A stretch of 64,000 nt of DNA from Lentzea albida (GTDB lineage: Bacteria; Actinomycetota; Actinomycetes; Mycobacteriales; Pseudonocardiaceae): assembly GCF_900111005.1 (NCBI RefSeq), contig NZ_FOFV01000011.1:1-64000 (forward strand), in the 5' to 3' direction. Positions 7,417 to 17,128 of this stretch are shown piece by piece. Position numbers and translations under genes: made by a program. Below the pieces are notes generated by a model. It searched no databases, was not told the DNA's origin, and saw nothing but the letters and a program-made list of their open reading frames with translations. Each line of letters opens with the position of its first letter. Within the stretch, counting starts at the first letter, position 1.

Positions 7417-9318
7417 ATGAGCGCGTTCGGCGAGTGGACGACGGTCGAGGGCCTGCCCGCGTTCGAGTACCGGGCAGGCCCTCGGCCGTGGGACCCCATC
7501 CTCGACCCGCCGTCCTCGACGCACCGGGTGCACCTCGGCAACCGCCGGATCACCCTGGCCGCCGACAGCGACGGGCTCTTCGGCCTGTGGGACGAGCACC
7601 TCGGCTGCCGGTGGCTCGCCGAGCACACCGGCACCGGTCGATTCGGCGCGGTGGCAACGGAATCGGCGCCCGTGAAGGTGTTCGGACCCACCTTCGTCCG
7701 GCTCGCGGCCGGGGACGTCGAACGCACGGTGCTGTGCCCGGAGGGCGCCGTGCCGTGGGTGCTGATCAAGGTCGAGGTGGTGAACCGGGGCGACGGCGTG
7801 CTGCGCGGCGTGCTCACCGAGGAGTGGGAGGTGCGGCCGCGCGAGGTGAACCTGGAGTTCGGGCCGGTGCGAGGAGATCCTCCGCCGGACGCACCCGTCG
7901 TGGCGCTGGAGCACGCCGGAGGCGAGCGGGTGCGGACGACCGCAGGAACCCTGACCGTCGGGATCCCGCTGGAACTGGCGCCGGGGGAGCGGACCACCGC
8001 GTGGTTCCGGTTCGGGCTGCTCGACGGACTCGTGGACCCGGAGGCGGTCCACGGGACGAGCCTGGCCGCCCTCCGCCGGCGACTCCCGTCCGCGCCGGAC
8101 GAGATCCGCTGGCACGCGGCACTGCTGACCGGCGGCGCGTGCACCGACGGCGTTCTCGGCGGTCACACCCTGAACCAGGGCTCGGCCTACTCGTTCCGCC
8201 ACGGCTTCAACGGCGCCGCAAGGGATCCGCTGCAACACGCCCTGCCGCTCGTGCACCTCGAACCGGACCTCGCCCTGTCGGTGCTGCGCAACACCTGCGC
8301 CTGGGGCAGCCCGGACGGCGACCTCCCGTACGCGCTCGACGGCCGCAAACAGCCGTGGACGCAGCTGTTCCGCCCGTCCGACCAGAACCTCTGGGCGCTC
8401 TGGCTCGCCGCCGAGTACGCCGCCGCGACCGGTGACCTCGCCGCGTTCCACGAACCCGTGCCGTACCACCCGTGCCACGGCGCGCATCCCGTCCCGCTCG
8501 CCGAGAACCTGAGGCGCCAGTTCCGGTTCTTCGCCGACGAGGTGGGGGTGGGCGAGTACGGCCACGTCCGGATCCTCAACGCGGACTGGAACGACCTCGC
8601 CATCCGGGAGTCCGGAGTGGACCGTGAGCTGATGGTCGAGCGGGGCGAGTCGGTGCTGAACTCGGCCATGGCGGCCTGGGTGCTCCCCGTCTACGCCGAG
8701 CTCGCCGAACGGGTGGGTGACGCCGCAACGGCTTCCGAGGCACGCCACCGTGCCACCGCCCTCCGCGAGCTGGTCGCGCAGGAGTGGAACGGCCGCTGGT
8801 TCCGCCGCGCCCGCGGCCCGGGGAACGCGGTGGTCGGCGAGAACGACCTGTGGCTGGAGGTGCAGCCGTGGGCGATCCTCTGCGGCGCAGCGACTCCGGA
8901 CCAGGCACGCGCGTTGCTCACCACCATCGACGAGACGTGCCGCGCCGGGTCACCGCTGGGCGCCCGCCACCGCTGGCCCTCTCCCGCCGGCGCGCAGGGC
9001 CAGGTGTGGTTCTCGGTGAACATGACGCTGGTCTGGGCGGCGTCCCTGCACGACGAGGACCTGGCTTGGGACGAGTGGCGACGCATGACGCTGCACGCGC
9101 ACACGGCCGCGTATCCGGACGTGTGGACCGGCACGCTGTCCGGCCCCGACTGCTACCTCGCACCGGACAGCGACCGGCCCGGCGAGACGTGGGCGTTGCC
9201 GGAGTTCGGCACGGCGATGCAGGCGTACCCCGTCGCGAACCTGCACAGCCACTCCCAGCCGTTGCTCGCCTACCTGCGGCTGCGGGGCGTTGTACCCCGA
9301 TTCGGTGAACGTGCGTGA
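7417..9318 (+). CDS. GH94-like glycoside phosphorylase / glycosyl hydrolase
   Basis: A 633-residue carbohydrate-active enzyme related to cellobiose/chitobiose phosphorylases (GH94). An N-terminal beta-sandwich-like half is followed by an alpha/alpha barrel. The barrel carries NADWNDLAI near residue 395, matching the family's DWND catalytic-acid motif, and PVANLHSHSQPLLAYLRLRG near the C-terminus. It is shorter than typical GH94 enzymes (about 800), so substrate and reaction (phosphorolysis or hydrolysis) remain open. ATG 7417 is chosen because upstream in-frame residues look non-coding. It follows the VIT/VWA gene by 44 bases and may share its transcript. Confidence 0.65.
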   Translation: MSAFGEWTTVEGLPAFEYRAGPRPWDPILDPPSSTHRVHLGNRRITLAADSDGLFGLWDEHLGCRWLAEHTGTGRFGAVATESAPVKVFGPTFVRLAAGDVERTVLCPEGAVPWVLIKVEVVNRGDGVLRGVLTEEWEVRPREVNLEFGPVRGDPPPDAPVVALEHAGGERVRTTAGTLTVGIPLELAPGERTTAWFRFGLLDGLVDPEAVHGTSLAALRRRLPSAPDEIRWHAALLTGGACTDGVLGGHTLNQGSAYSFRHGFNGAARDPLQHALPLVHLEPDLALSVLRNTCAWGSPDGDLPYALDGRKQPWTQLFRPSDQNLWALWLAAEYAAATGDLAAFHEPVPYHPCHGAHPVPLAENLRRQFRFFADEVGVGEYGHVRILNADWNDLAIRESGVDRELMVERGESVLNSAMAAWVLPVYAELAERVGDAATASEARHRATALRELVAQEWNGRWFRRARGPGNAVVGENDLWLEVQPWAILCGAATPDQARALLTTIDETCRAGSPLGARHRWPSPAGAQGQVWFSVNMTLVWAASLHDEDLAWDEWRRMTLHAHTAAYPDVWTGTLSGPDCYLAPDSDRPGETWALPEFGTAMQAYPVANLHSHSQPLLAYLRLRGVVPRFGERA

Positions 9319-9378
9319 CATTTCCGGATCTCGCGTGCTCTTCGGACCGAAGCCGTCCGCGCTGATCGAGGAGTTCCG

Positions 9379-9672
9379 TTGTCCAGCTGCCGCCACCGAG
9401 TCGTCCAGTTGCGCACGCCGCTGTCCGAGGACGAACGGTTGTCGCTCGTCGAGCAGACCGTCCTGTGCCACCCGGCGGTGCACAGCGTCGAGCTGTTCGC
9501 CGACGAGGAGGTCCACGCCGAGGTCGTGGTGTGGCGCGGCAGTTCGCCGCAGCGGACCGTGCGCGACATCTCCGCGGCGCTGGAGGCCGTGCTCGGTGAC
9601 GTGGCCGTGACCCTGACCGTCGTGGCGGTCGCCCACCGCAGGCGCGACCGGGTCCTCTGGGTTTACATCTAG
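9379..9672 (+). CDS. Small hypothetical protein upstream of alkB
   Basis: A 97-residue soluble protein of unknown function. Codon usage is typical of the genome. TTG 9379 is preceded at good distance by GAGGAG (9368-9373), which decides the start. The sequence alternates strand and helix (VHSVELFADEEVHAEVVVW, TVRDISAALEAVLGD), suggesting a small alpha/beta ferredoxin-like fold. It lies 64 bases before alkB on the same strand, but no functional tie is demonstrated. Confidence 0.55.
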   Translation: MSSCRHRVVQLRTPLSEDERLSLVEQTVLCHPAVHSVELFADEEVHAEVVVWRGSSPQRTVRDISAALEAVLGDVAVTLTVVAVAHRRRDRVLWVYI

Positions 9673-9736
9673 GGGCCTATTGTCAAACGGGCTTTACATC
9701 CCCTACCTTTCTGTCAACCTCCCGGAGGAGAGCGAC

Positions 9737-11128
9737 ATGAAGGCAACGGTGCCCGTCGGCTCAACCGAGCAGTGGACGGACGGCAAGCGGTACCTGTGGC
9801 TGCTGGGACTGGTCGTGCCGTCCCTGGCGTTCCTGGCGATCGGGATGCACGCCGTCACGGGCTGGGGCGTGTGGTTCTGGATCGGCCCGGTCGTGGTCCT
9901 GCTGATCGTCCCGGCGATCGACCTGGTCGCGGGCCTCGACCGGAGCAACCCGCCCGACGACGTGATCGAACGGCTGGAGAACGACCGCTACTACCGCTGG
10001 ATCACCTACCTGTACCTGCCGATCCAGTACGTCGGGTTCGTGGTGGCGTTCTGGTTCATCGCCCGCGGTGACCTGTCCGTCGTGGACAAGATCGGCCTCG
10101 CGGTGTCGATCGGGTGCATCGGCGGCATCGGCATCAACACCGCGCACGAACTGGGGCACAAGAAGGAGAGCCACGAGCGGTGGCTGTCGAAGATCGCGCT
10201 CGCGCAGAGCTTCTACGGCCACTTCTACATCGAGCACAACCGCGGCCACCACGTGCGGGTCGCCACCCCGGAGGACCCGGCGAGCAGCCGCGTGGGCGAG
10301 AGCTTCTACCGCTTCTGGCCGCGCACGGTGTTCGGCTCGGTCAAGTCGGCGTGGCGGCTCGAACGCAAGCGGTACGGGCGTCGCGACCGGCACCCGTACC
10401 GGCTGGGCAACGACGTGCTCAACGCGTGGCTGATGTCGGCGGTGCTGTGGGCGGCGATGATCGTGTGGCTGGGCGTCGGCATCGTGCCGTACCTGCTCAT
10501 CCAGGCGGTCATCGGCTTCTCGCTCCTGGAGGTCGTCAACTACATGGAGCACTACGGGATGTTGCGGCAGATGGTCGGCGCTCCGGGCCGCAGGCGCTAC
10601 GAGCGCGTGGACCCGAGCCACAGCTGGAACTCCAACAACATCGCCACGAACGTGCTGCTCTACCACCTGCAGCGGCACAGCGACCACCACGCCAACCCGA
10701 CCCGGCGCTACCAGACGCTGCGCGACTTCGCCGAGTCCCCGGTGCTGCCGACCGGGTACGCGGGCATGATCCTGCTCGCCCTGGTGCCCCCGCTGTGGCG
10801 GCGCGTGATGGACCCGCGCGTGCAGGCGCACTTCGGCGGCGACATCGGCCGCGCCAACATCCAGCCGGGCAAGCGGGAAGACGTCCTCGCCCGCTACGGC
10901 GGCACCGACGCCGGTGAGGTCGTCGTCGCGGACAGCCGGGGTGACGCGACCGCGGGCGGCATGTGCCCGGGCTGCGGGTACGTCTACGACGAGAGCACCG
11001 GCGACCCGCGCGAGGGCTTCCCCGCCGGGACGCCGTGGTCGGCCATCCCGGACTCGTGGTGCTGCCCCGACTGCGGGGTGCGCGAGAAGATCGACTTCGT
11101 CGCGCCGGGCCGTGTGACGTCGGCGTAG
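9737..11128 (+). CDS. alkB: Alkane 1-monooxygenase fused to a C-terminal rubredoxin
   Basis: An integral-membrane non-haem di-iron enzyme that oxidises medium-chain alkanes to 1-alkanols. Hydrophobic helices occupy the first 130 residues. The histidine boxes HELGHK, HNRGHH and HSDHH and the NYMEHYG motif are all present. Residues from about 410 form a rubredoxin with two CxxC iron ligands (CPGCGYVYDE and CCPDCG), so the electron donor is built in. The 463-residue protein starts at ATG 9737, preceded by GGAGGAG. A TetR-type regulator gene follows 30 bases downstream. A separate rubredoxin reductase is not in the window. Confidence 0.92.
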   Translation: MKATVPVGSTEQWTDGKRYLWLLGLVVPSLAFLAIGMHAVTGWGVWFWIGPVVVLLIVPAIDLVAGLDRSNPPDDVIERLENDRYYRWITYLYLPIQYVGFVVAFWFIARGDLSVVDKIGLAVSIGCIGGIGINTAHELGHKKESHERWLSKIALAQSFYGHFYIEHNRGHHVRVATPEDPASSRVGESFYRFWPRTVFGSVKSAWRLERKRYGRRDRHPYRLGNDVLNAWLMSAVLWAAMIVWLGVGIVPYLLIQAVIGFSLLEVVNYMEHYGMLRQMVGAPGRRRYERVDPSHSWNSNNIATNVLLYHLQRHSDHHANPTRRYQTLRDFAESPVLPTGYAGMILLALVPPLWRRVMDPRVQAHFGGDIGRANIQPGKREDVLARYGGTDAGEVVVADSRGDATAGGMCPGCGYVYDESTGDPREGFPAGTPWSAIPDSWCCPDCGVREKIDFVAPGRVTSA

Positions 11129-11158
11129 GCGGCGTCGCGCACGACCTAGGATCAGGAC

Positions 11159-11767
11159 ATGGGCGGGACTTCTGCGGCAGCGGCCTCCGGCAGGCGGCCG
11201 ATCATCGACGTGGCGATCGAGATGACCGCCCGCGACGGCTGGGCCGCGGTCACCATGACGCGGCTCGCCGAGCAGGCCGGGGTCAGCCGCCAGACCGTCT
11301 ACAACGAGATCGGCTCCAAGAACTCCCTCGCCGACGCGATGCTCGCGCACGAGCTCGGCCGGTTCCTGACGGCCATCGGCACCGCCTTCGACCGCCACCC
11401 CGGTGACCTGGTCGAGGCGATCCACGACGCCGTCCGGGACGTCCTCGACCTCGCCCGCGGCAACCTCCTGGTCCGCGCGATCGCCTCCGCGACGCACGGC
11501 GCCGACACCGAACTCGTGCCGCTGCTGACCACCCAGGCCGAAACCCTGCTCACCGAGGTCAAGGCGATGCTCACGGCACGGGTCGAGGCCTACCGCACGG
11601 GCCTGAGCGGCGAGCAGGTCGAGGTGCTGATCGACCTCATGACCCGCACGGTCCTCAGCCACGTGGTCCAGCCGACGGGCACCCCGGCCGCCACGGCCGA
11701 CGGCCTGGCGTGGCTCGCGTCACGCGTGCTGGAGGAGCCCGCGAGGAAACCGCTGCGCTTCGGCTGA
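11159..11767 (+). CDS. TetR-family regulator, probable regulator of alkB
   Basis: A 202-residue repressor-type protein with an N-terminal TetR HTH (about residues 10-60, ending AGVSRQTVYNEIGSKNSLADA). The ligand-binding C-terminal domain is less conserved, as usual in the family. It lies directly downstream of alkB on the same strand; TetR genes in this position (alkX type) are known to control alkB in other actinobacteria. The assignment to alkB control rests on position. Confidence 0.8.
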   Translation: MGGTSAAAASGRRPIIDVAIEMTARDGWAAVTMTRLAEQAGVSRQTVYNEIGSKNSLADAMLAHELGRFLTAIGTAFDRHPGDLVEAIHDAVRDVLDLARGNLLVRAIASATHGADTELVPLLTTQAETLLTEVKAMLTARVEAYRTGLSGEQVEVLIDLMTRTVLSHVVQPTGTPAATADGLAWLASRVLEEPARKPLRFG

Positions 11768-11785
11768 CGAACACCGGAGGTGAGC

Positions 11786-12712
11786 GTGCTCGACACCATC
11801 GCGGACCGGCTCGTCGTTCCCGGCTACTCGAAGTGGGGCTACTGGCTGCGCGAGAAGAGTTGGACCGACCTGCCGTCCGGCGCACTGCGCGGCCGCACAG
11901 CCGTCGTGACCGGCGCCGGCAGCGGCATCGGCAAGGCGACGGCGCTGGGCCTCGCCCGTCTCGGCGCGGACGTCGTGCTGGCCGTGCGCGACGAACGCAA
12001 GGGCGAGACCGCGCGCCGGGAGATCGTGGCCGAGGTACCCGGTGCCACGGTCGAAGTCCGGCACTGCGACGTGTCGAGCCCGGAGTCCGTGCGGCGGTTC
12101 GCCGCGGAGATCGACCGACTGGACGTCCTGGTGCACAACGCCGGAGTCCTGCCGAAGGAACGCACGGTCACCCCGGACGGCCACGAGCTGACGTTCGCCA
12201 CGCACGTGCTGGGTCCGTTGCTGCTGACCGACCTGCTGCGCCCGCAGCTCGCAGCTTCCCCGGACGCGCGCGTCGTGTTCGTCTCCTCGGGAGGCATGTA
12301 CACGCAACGCCTGTACGCCGACGACCCCGAGTACCGCCAGGGCACCTATAAGGGCGCGACGGCCTACGCGCGCACGAAACGCATGCAGGTCACGCTCGTC
12401 CCGCTGCTGACCGAGCGCTACGCGTCCGACGGGATCGCGGTGCACGGCATGCACCCCGGCTGGGCCGACACACCGGGCGTCGCCGGCTCGCTACCGGGGT
12501 TCCACCGACTGACCAGGGCGTTCCTGCGCACACCGGAAGAGGGCGCGGACACCGTCGTCTGGCTCGCCGCGGCGACACCCGCTCCGCGCGCCGGACGCTT
12601 CTGGCACGACCGCCGGGAGCGTCCGGCGCACGTGCTGCCCACCACCGCGGAGAAGCCCGGGGACGTCGCCGCGTTCTGGCGGTACAGCACGTCCGCCGCG
12701 GGTCTCAGGTGA
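11786..12712 (+). CDS. Short-chain dehydrogenase/reductase (DHRS12-like)
   Basis: An NAD(P)-dependent oxidoreductase of about 308 residues. The Rossmann motif TGAGSGIG lies near residue 45, HNAG near 115, a Ser in FVSSGG, and the catalytic YARTK further on. The N-terminal SKWGYWLREKSW segment resembles DHRS12-type SDRs. GTG 11786 is preferred because GGAGG (11776-11780) lies five bases before it; GTG 11780 overlaps that site. It follows the TetR gene by about 18 bases. The substrate is unknown; an alcohol or lipid intermediate would fit the alkB neighbourhood. Confidence 0.8.
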   Translation: MLDTIADRLVVPGYSKWGYWLREKSWTDLPSGALRGRTAVVTGAGSGIGKATALGLARLGADVVLAVRDERKGETARREIVAEVPGATVEVRHCDVSSPESVRRFAAEIDRLDVLVHNAGVLPKERTVTPDGHELTFATHVLGPLLLTDLLRPQLAASPDARVVFVSSGGMYTQRLYADDPEYRQGTYKGATAYARTKRMQVTLVPLLTERYASDGIAVHGMHPGWADTPGVAGSLPGFHRLTRAFLRTPEEGADTVVWLAAATPAPRAGRFWHDRRERPAHVLPTTAEKPGDVAAFWRYSTSAAGLR

Positions 12713-12814
12713 CGTTCCCAGGTGGAGCATCGTGGGAGCACGGGTGATGAACACGTTCGCGATGCCTGGTTGATCCTCGTGGAAGGGCAGAGTCGCAGAT
12801 CCAGCCTGCGGGAT

Positions 12815-14038
12815 TCAGCCGAGCAGGTCCAGTTCGGCCTGCAGCGCCTCGGTGATCGCCGCCAGGTCGGGTGTGCGATCGGGGTCGGCGACCACGGTGA
12901 CGGTGAACGTGCCGGCGTAGGACAGGGCCGCGAACGCCACGGTCACGTTGCCCGTGGTGGCGGACAACGGGATCAGCCCGACGACAGGCACACCACCCAG
13001 CCGCACGGGACGATCAGGGCCGTGCACGTTGGTCACGACGGTGTTCACCATGTGCTGGTGGTTCATGAACCAGTCCGCGATCCCGAGGCCCTGCAACAGC
13101 CGGAAGACGGGCGTCACCGGGGTGGCCGTCTTCTTGTGCGACCTGGTCGTGGCAGCGATGCGGGTCAGCCGCGACCAGGTGTCGCCGCCGGTCGGCAGTG
13201 CGACGGGCATGACGCCAGTGCTGTTGCCGAGGTGCGCGGCCGTCGTGGATCGCCGCGTCGACACGGGGACGGAGACCACCAGGTCGTCGACGTGCTCCCC
13301 TCGCTCGGCCAGGACCGTGCCCAGGGCACCCGTGACCGAGCTGAGCAGGGCGTCGTTGACCGTGCCACCGCAGCGGTGTGCGGCGGTGCGCAAGCGGGAG
13401 ACGCTGGTCCGGGCGATGGTCTGCCGTCTGCGTGGCCCGATCGGCTGGTTCAGGGAACAGCGTGCGCCGCGTGAGGGCCACCGAAAACCCGCGAGCGAAA
13501 AGTGCGCGGGGGATGTGAGTCGGGCCGCCCATGCGTCCTTCACGAGATCGTGGCGGGACGGCGCGGGTGCTGGAAAGGGTTCGGCCTCGATGGCCGGTGA
13601 TCCGTCGACCAGGTTCGCCAGCACGGCGAGCCCGCCGATGCCGTCGGACAACACGTGGTGGAAGACCACGACCAACGCCGCTCGGTCCTCCGCCAGTCCG
13701 GTGACGATCGTCGCGGACCAGAGCGGAGCCGAGTGCGGGAGGGGACGAATCACGAGCGAGGAGGCGATGTCCAGCAGGGCGGCCTCGTCGCCGGGAGCCG
13801 GGCAGACCACGCGGTGCACGTGTCCGGTGATGTCGAACCCGGCGTCGTCGACCCAGATGGGGCGACCGCCTCCGAACGGAGTCGCGACCAGTCGTCGGCG
13901 CAGCCGGGGCACAGACGGGACGCGCTGGGCGAGCAGGGATTCGACGTCGCCGGGATCGCGTTGCAGCACCAGGACCGCGCCCACCTGCATGCCCGAGGCG
14001 AGCGACATCACGTCGGCGGGGCTGGTCCGGTCGATCAT
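12815..14038 (-). CDS. Wax ester synthase/diacylglycerol acyltransferase (WS/DGAT)
   Basis: It transfers acyl groups from acyl-CoA to diacylglycerol or fatty alcohols to make storage lipid. The active-site motif HHVLSDG (HHxxxDG) lies near residue 130, and the family's conserved GGTVNDALLSSVTGAL block near 245. At 407 residues it is slightly shorter than typical enzymes (450-470). ATG 14038 is preceded by GGAG. It starts 20 bases after pflA and most likely forms the last gene of a pfl-pflA-WS/DGAT operon. In mycobacteria tgs1, of this family, is DosR-controlled (established knowledge). Confidence 0.85.
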   Translation of the reverse strand: MIDRTSPADVMSLASGMQVGAVLVLQRDPGDVESLLAQRVPSVPRLRRRLVATPFGGGRPIWVDDAGFDITGHVHRVVCPAPGDEAALLDIASSLVIRPLPHSAPLWSATIVTGLAEDRAALVVVFHHVLSDGIGGLAVLANLVDGSPAIEAEPFPAPAPSRHDLVKDAWAARLTSPAHFSLAGFRWPSRGARCSLNQPIGPRRRQTIARTSVSRLRTAAHRCGGTVNDALLSSVTGALGTVLAERGEHVDDLVVSVPVSTRRSTTAAHLGNSTGVMPVALPTGGDTWSRLTRIAATTRSHKKTATPVTPVFRLLQGLGIADWFMNHQHMVNTVVTNVHGPDRPVRLGGVPVVGLIPLSATTGNVTVAFAALSYAGTFTVTVVADPDRTPDLAAITEALQAELDLLG

Positions 14039-14058
14039 CGAAACGCTCCTCGGCGGCG

Positions 14059-14790
14059 TCAGTGCGTGCGCAGCCCTCGGTCGGAGAACTGACGGCGAAC
14101 TCGCTCCAGCAGCACGGCATCGGGCGTGGGCACGTCGTCGAGCGGGAACGGGATTCCCAGCGCGGCGTACTTCGGCGCACCGAGCTTGTGGAAGGGGAGG
14201 ACCTCCACGCGCTCGACGGTGTCGAGGGTGCTCACGAAGGATGCGATGCCTTCGACGTTGTCCACCGCGTCTGTGTGTCCGGGAACGAGCACGAACCGGA
14301 TCCACATCGGCTTGCGCATCGCCGACAGCCTGCGTGCGAACTCCAGCGTCGGGGCGACCTCACCGCCGGTCACGCGCCGGTAGGTGACCGGGTCCCAGGA
14401 CTTGATGTCCAGCAGCACGAGGTCGGTGTCGGCGAGGAGCTCGTCGGTCGCTCGTGCACCCAGGAAGCCCGAGGTGTCGAGCGCGGTGTGCAGGCCGAGC
14501 TCCTTGGCACGGCGCAGGACAGACGCCGTGAAGTCCGGTTGCAGCAACGGTTCTCCGCCGCTGATGGTCATGCCGCCACCGGCCACCTCGATGAACCTGC
14601 GGAACTTCGCCATCTCGCCCGCCACCTCGTCGACGGTCGTGCGGTGGCCGTCGCGCATGTGCCAGGTGTCGGGGTTGTGGCAGTACAGGCACCGCAGCGG
14701 GCACCCGCTCAGGAAGAGCACGAAGCGGGTGCCAGGTCCGTCGACCGCGGTGGCGACGTCCCACGAGTGGACTGAACCGGTGGCGATCAC
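14059..14790 (-). CDS. pflA: Pyruvate formate-lyase activating enzyme
   Basis: A radical-SAM enzyme that installs the glycyl radical on pyruvate formate-lyase. The 4Fe-4S cluster motif [14 protein letters not shown] is near residue 30, and the SAM-binding GGEP follows in [11 protein letters not shown]. The length of 243 residues matches the family. Its ATG overlaps the pfl stop (ATGA, 14787-14790), so the two proteins are co-translated. Confidence 0.93.
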   Translation of the reverse strand: MIATGSVHSWDVATAVDGPGTRFVLFLSGCPLRCLYCHNPDTWHMRDGHRTTVDEVAGEMAKFRRFIEVAGGGMTISGGEPLLQPDFTASVLRRAKELGLHTALDTSGFLGARATDELLADTDLVLLDIKSWDPVTYRRVTGGEVAPTLEFARRLSAMRKPMWIRFVLVPGHTDAVDNVEGIASFVSTLDTVERVEVLPFHKLGAPKYAALGIPFPLDDVPTPDAVLLERVRRQFSDRGLRTH

Positions 14791-17048
14791 AGCGACTCGT
14801 GGAAGGTGCGGTTGATGACGTCGCGTTGCTGCTCGGGCGTGAGGCGGACGAAGTTCACCGCGTAACCCGAGACGCGGATGGTCAGCTGCGGGTGGTTCTC
14901 GGGGTGGGCCATGGCGTCGAGGAGCGTCTCCCGGTCGAGCACGTTGGCGTTGAGGTGGAACCCGCCCGCGTCGGTGTACGCGTCCAGCACACCGACCAGG
15001 TTGGTCACCTGTTCGTCGGGGGTGCGGCCGAGACCGGTGGGGGTGATGCTGGCGGTGAGCGAGATGCCGTCCTGCGCCTGGTCGTAGGGGAGTTTGGCGA
15101 CGGACAGGGCGGCGGCGACGAGGCCGTGCCTGTCCCGGCCGTTCATCGGGTTGGCGCCGGGGGCGAACGGTTCGCCGGCGCGGCGGCCGTCGGGGGTGTT
15201 GCCGGTGTGCTTGCCGTAGACCACGTTCGAGGTGATGGTCAGGACGGACTGGGTGTGCACGGCGCCCCGGTGGGCGGGGTGGCGGCGCACCTTGCTCATG
15301 AAGCTCTCGACGAGGTCGACGGCGATCGCGTCGGCCCGGTCGTCGTTGTTGCCGTACTTCGGGAAATCGCCCTCGACGACGTAGTCGACCGCCAGGCCGG
15401 ACTCGTCGCGGACCACCCGCACCCGCGCGTGCCGGATGGCGGAGAGGCTGTCGGCGACGACCGAGAGGCCGGCGATGCCGCAGCCCAGCAGGCGCTCGAC
15501 GGGGTGGTCGTGCAGCGCCATCTCGATGCGTTCGTAGGCGTACTTGTCGTGCATCGCGTGGATGATGTTCAGCGCCTCCACGTAGGTCTTCGCCAGCCAG
15601 TCGGTCGTCCTGTCGAACGCGGCGCGGACCTCGTCGTAGTCGAGGTACTCGGAGGTGATCGGCGGGAAGGGCGGTGTCACCTGGACGCCGGAGATCTCGT
15701 CCCGGCCGCCGTTGACGGCGTACAGCAGGGCCTTGGCCAGGTTGACGCGGGCACCGAACAGCTGCATCTGCTCGCCGACGCGCATCGCGGAGACGCAGCA
15801 GGCGATGGCGGTGTCGTCGCTGAACCTCGGCCGGATCAGTTCGTCGTTCTCGTACTGGATGGAGCTGGTGTCGATGGAGACCTTCGCGCAGAACCGCTTG
15901 AAGCCCTCCGGCAGGCGCGGCGACCAGAGCACGGTCAGGTTGGGCTCGGGAGCGGGACCCAGGTTGTACAGGGTCTGCAGGAACCGGAAGCTGGTGCGGG
16001 TGACGAGCGGGCGGCCGTCGGATCCCATGCCGCCGATGGACTCGGTGACCCAGGTGGGATCACCGGAGAACAGCTGGTCGTACTCGGGCGTGCGCAGGAA
16101 CCGGACGATGCGCAGCTTGATCACGAGGTCGTCGACGAGCTCCTGGGCCTCGCGCTCGGTGAGCCGGCCCTCGTCGAGGTCGCGCTGGAGGTACACGTCG
16201 AGGAACGTCGAGGTCCGGCCGAGCGACATCGCGGCGCCGTTCTGCTCCTTCACGGCGGCGAGGTAGGCGAAGTACAGCCACTGCAAGGCTTCGCGGCCGG
16301 TGCCGGCCGGTCCCGAGATGTCGTAACCGTAGGAGGCGGCCATCTGCCGCAGTTCCCCGAGTGCGCGGATCTGCTCGGCGAGTTCCTCGCGCTCCCGGAT
16401 GACGTCCTCGGTCGACCAGAGCTCGTCGAGCGCGGCGCGTTCGTCCCTCTTCGCCTCGATCAGCCTGTCGACGCCGTAGAGCGGGACGCGGCGGTAGTCG
16501 CCGATGATCCGGCCGCGGCCGTAGGCATCGGGGAGTCCGGTGATGATGCCGGCCTTCCTGGCGCGCAGGATCTCGGCGGTGTAGGCGTCGAACACGCCGT
16601 CGTTGTGCGTCTTGCGGTACCGGGTGAAGATCTCCCGGACCTGCGGGTCGAGCTCGTAGCCATACGTCTTGAGGCCCGACTCCACGATGCGCAGCCCGCC
16701 TTGGGGCATGATCGCGCGCTTGAGCGGCGCGTCGGTCTGCAACCCCACGACGAGCTCGTGCTCGCGGTCGATGTAGCCCGGTGCGTGGGCCGTGATGGAC
16801 GACGGGGTGTGCGCGTCGACGTCGTGGACGCCGCGGGCGCGTTCCTCGGCGAACATTCCGGTGAGCCGGTTCCACACCGCGGTCGTGCGCGGCGTCGGGC
16901 CGGTCAGGAACGCGGCGTCACCGTCGTAGGGCGAGTAGTTGGCCTGGATGAAGTCGCGGACGTCGATCGCGTCGCGCCAGTGTCCCGCGCGGAAGCCTCG
17001 CCAGGCGAAGTCTTGCGCGGGTGCCTCGATCACGGTGCCAGGTCTCAT
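14787..17048 (-). CDS. pflB: Formate C-acetyltransferase (pyruvate formate-lyase)
   Basis: It converts pyruvate and CoA to acetyl-CoA and formate without oxygen. At 753 residues it is full length. The catalytic cysteine pair is in [13 protein letters not shown], and the glycyl-radical loop [12 protein letters not shown] lies 25 residues from the C-terminus. The active form is destroyed by oxygen, so expression should be limited to hypoxia; a perfect DosR-like palindrome lies 59 bases upstream of the start. The operon continues with pflA and WS/DGAT. The enzyme is uncommon in aerobic filamentous actinomycetes. Confidence 0.95.
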   Translation of the reverse strand: MRPGTVIEAPAQDFAWRGFRAGHWRDAIDVRDFIQANYSPYDGDAAFLTGPTPRTTAVWNRLTGMFAEERARGVHDVDAHTPSSITAHAPGYIDREHELVVGLQTDAPLKRAIMPQGGLRIVESGLKTYGYELDPQVREIFTRYRKTHNDGVFDAYTAEILRARKAGIITGLPDAYGRGRIIGDYRRVPLYGVDRLIEAKRDERAALDELWSTEDVIREREELAEQIRALGELRQMAASYGYDISGPAGTGREALQWLYFAYLAAVKEQNGAAMSLGRTSTFLDVYLQRDLDEGRLTEREAQELVDDLVIKLRIVRFLRTPEYDQLFSGDPTWVTESIGGMGSDGRPLVTRTSFRFLQTLYNLGPAPEPNLTVLWSPRLPEGFKRFCAKVSIDTSSIQYENDELIRPRFSDDTAIACCVSAMRVGEQMQLFGARVNLAKALLYAVNGGRDEISGVQVTPPFPPITSEYLDYDEVRAAFDRTTDWLAKTYVEALNIIHAMHDKYAYERIEMALHDHPVERLLGCGIAGLSVVADSLSAIRHARVRVVRDESGLAVDYVVEGDFPKYGNNDDRADAIAVDLVESFMSKVRRHPAHRGAVHTQSVLTITSNVVYGKHTGNTPDGRRAGEPFAPGANPMNGRDRHGLVAAALSVAKLPYDQAQDGISLTASITPTGLGRTPDEQVTNLVGVLDAYTDAGGFHLNANVLDRETLLDAMAHPENHPQLTIRVSGYAVNFVRLTPEQQRDVINRTFHESL

Positions 17049-17107
17049 ACCTCCACGGTCGTCCCGCCGGGACGCGGGGGACAGGGGCCGTGGGGGGTGA
17101 CGGGCCC

Positions 17108-17121
17108 GGGACCATGGTCCC
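17108..17121. promoter_or_regulatory. DosR-like box upstream of pflB
   Basis: GGGACCATGGTCCC, within the perfect 18-bp palindrome CCGGGACCATGGTCCCGG at 17106-17123. It fits the DosR core GGGAC-N4-GTCCC at all ten positions. It ends 59 bases before the pflB start and lies in the gap between pflB and the upstream membrane-protein gene. Confidence 0.75.
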
Positions 17122-17128
17122 GGCCCCG

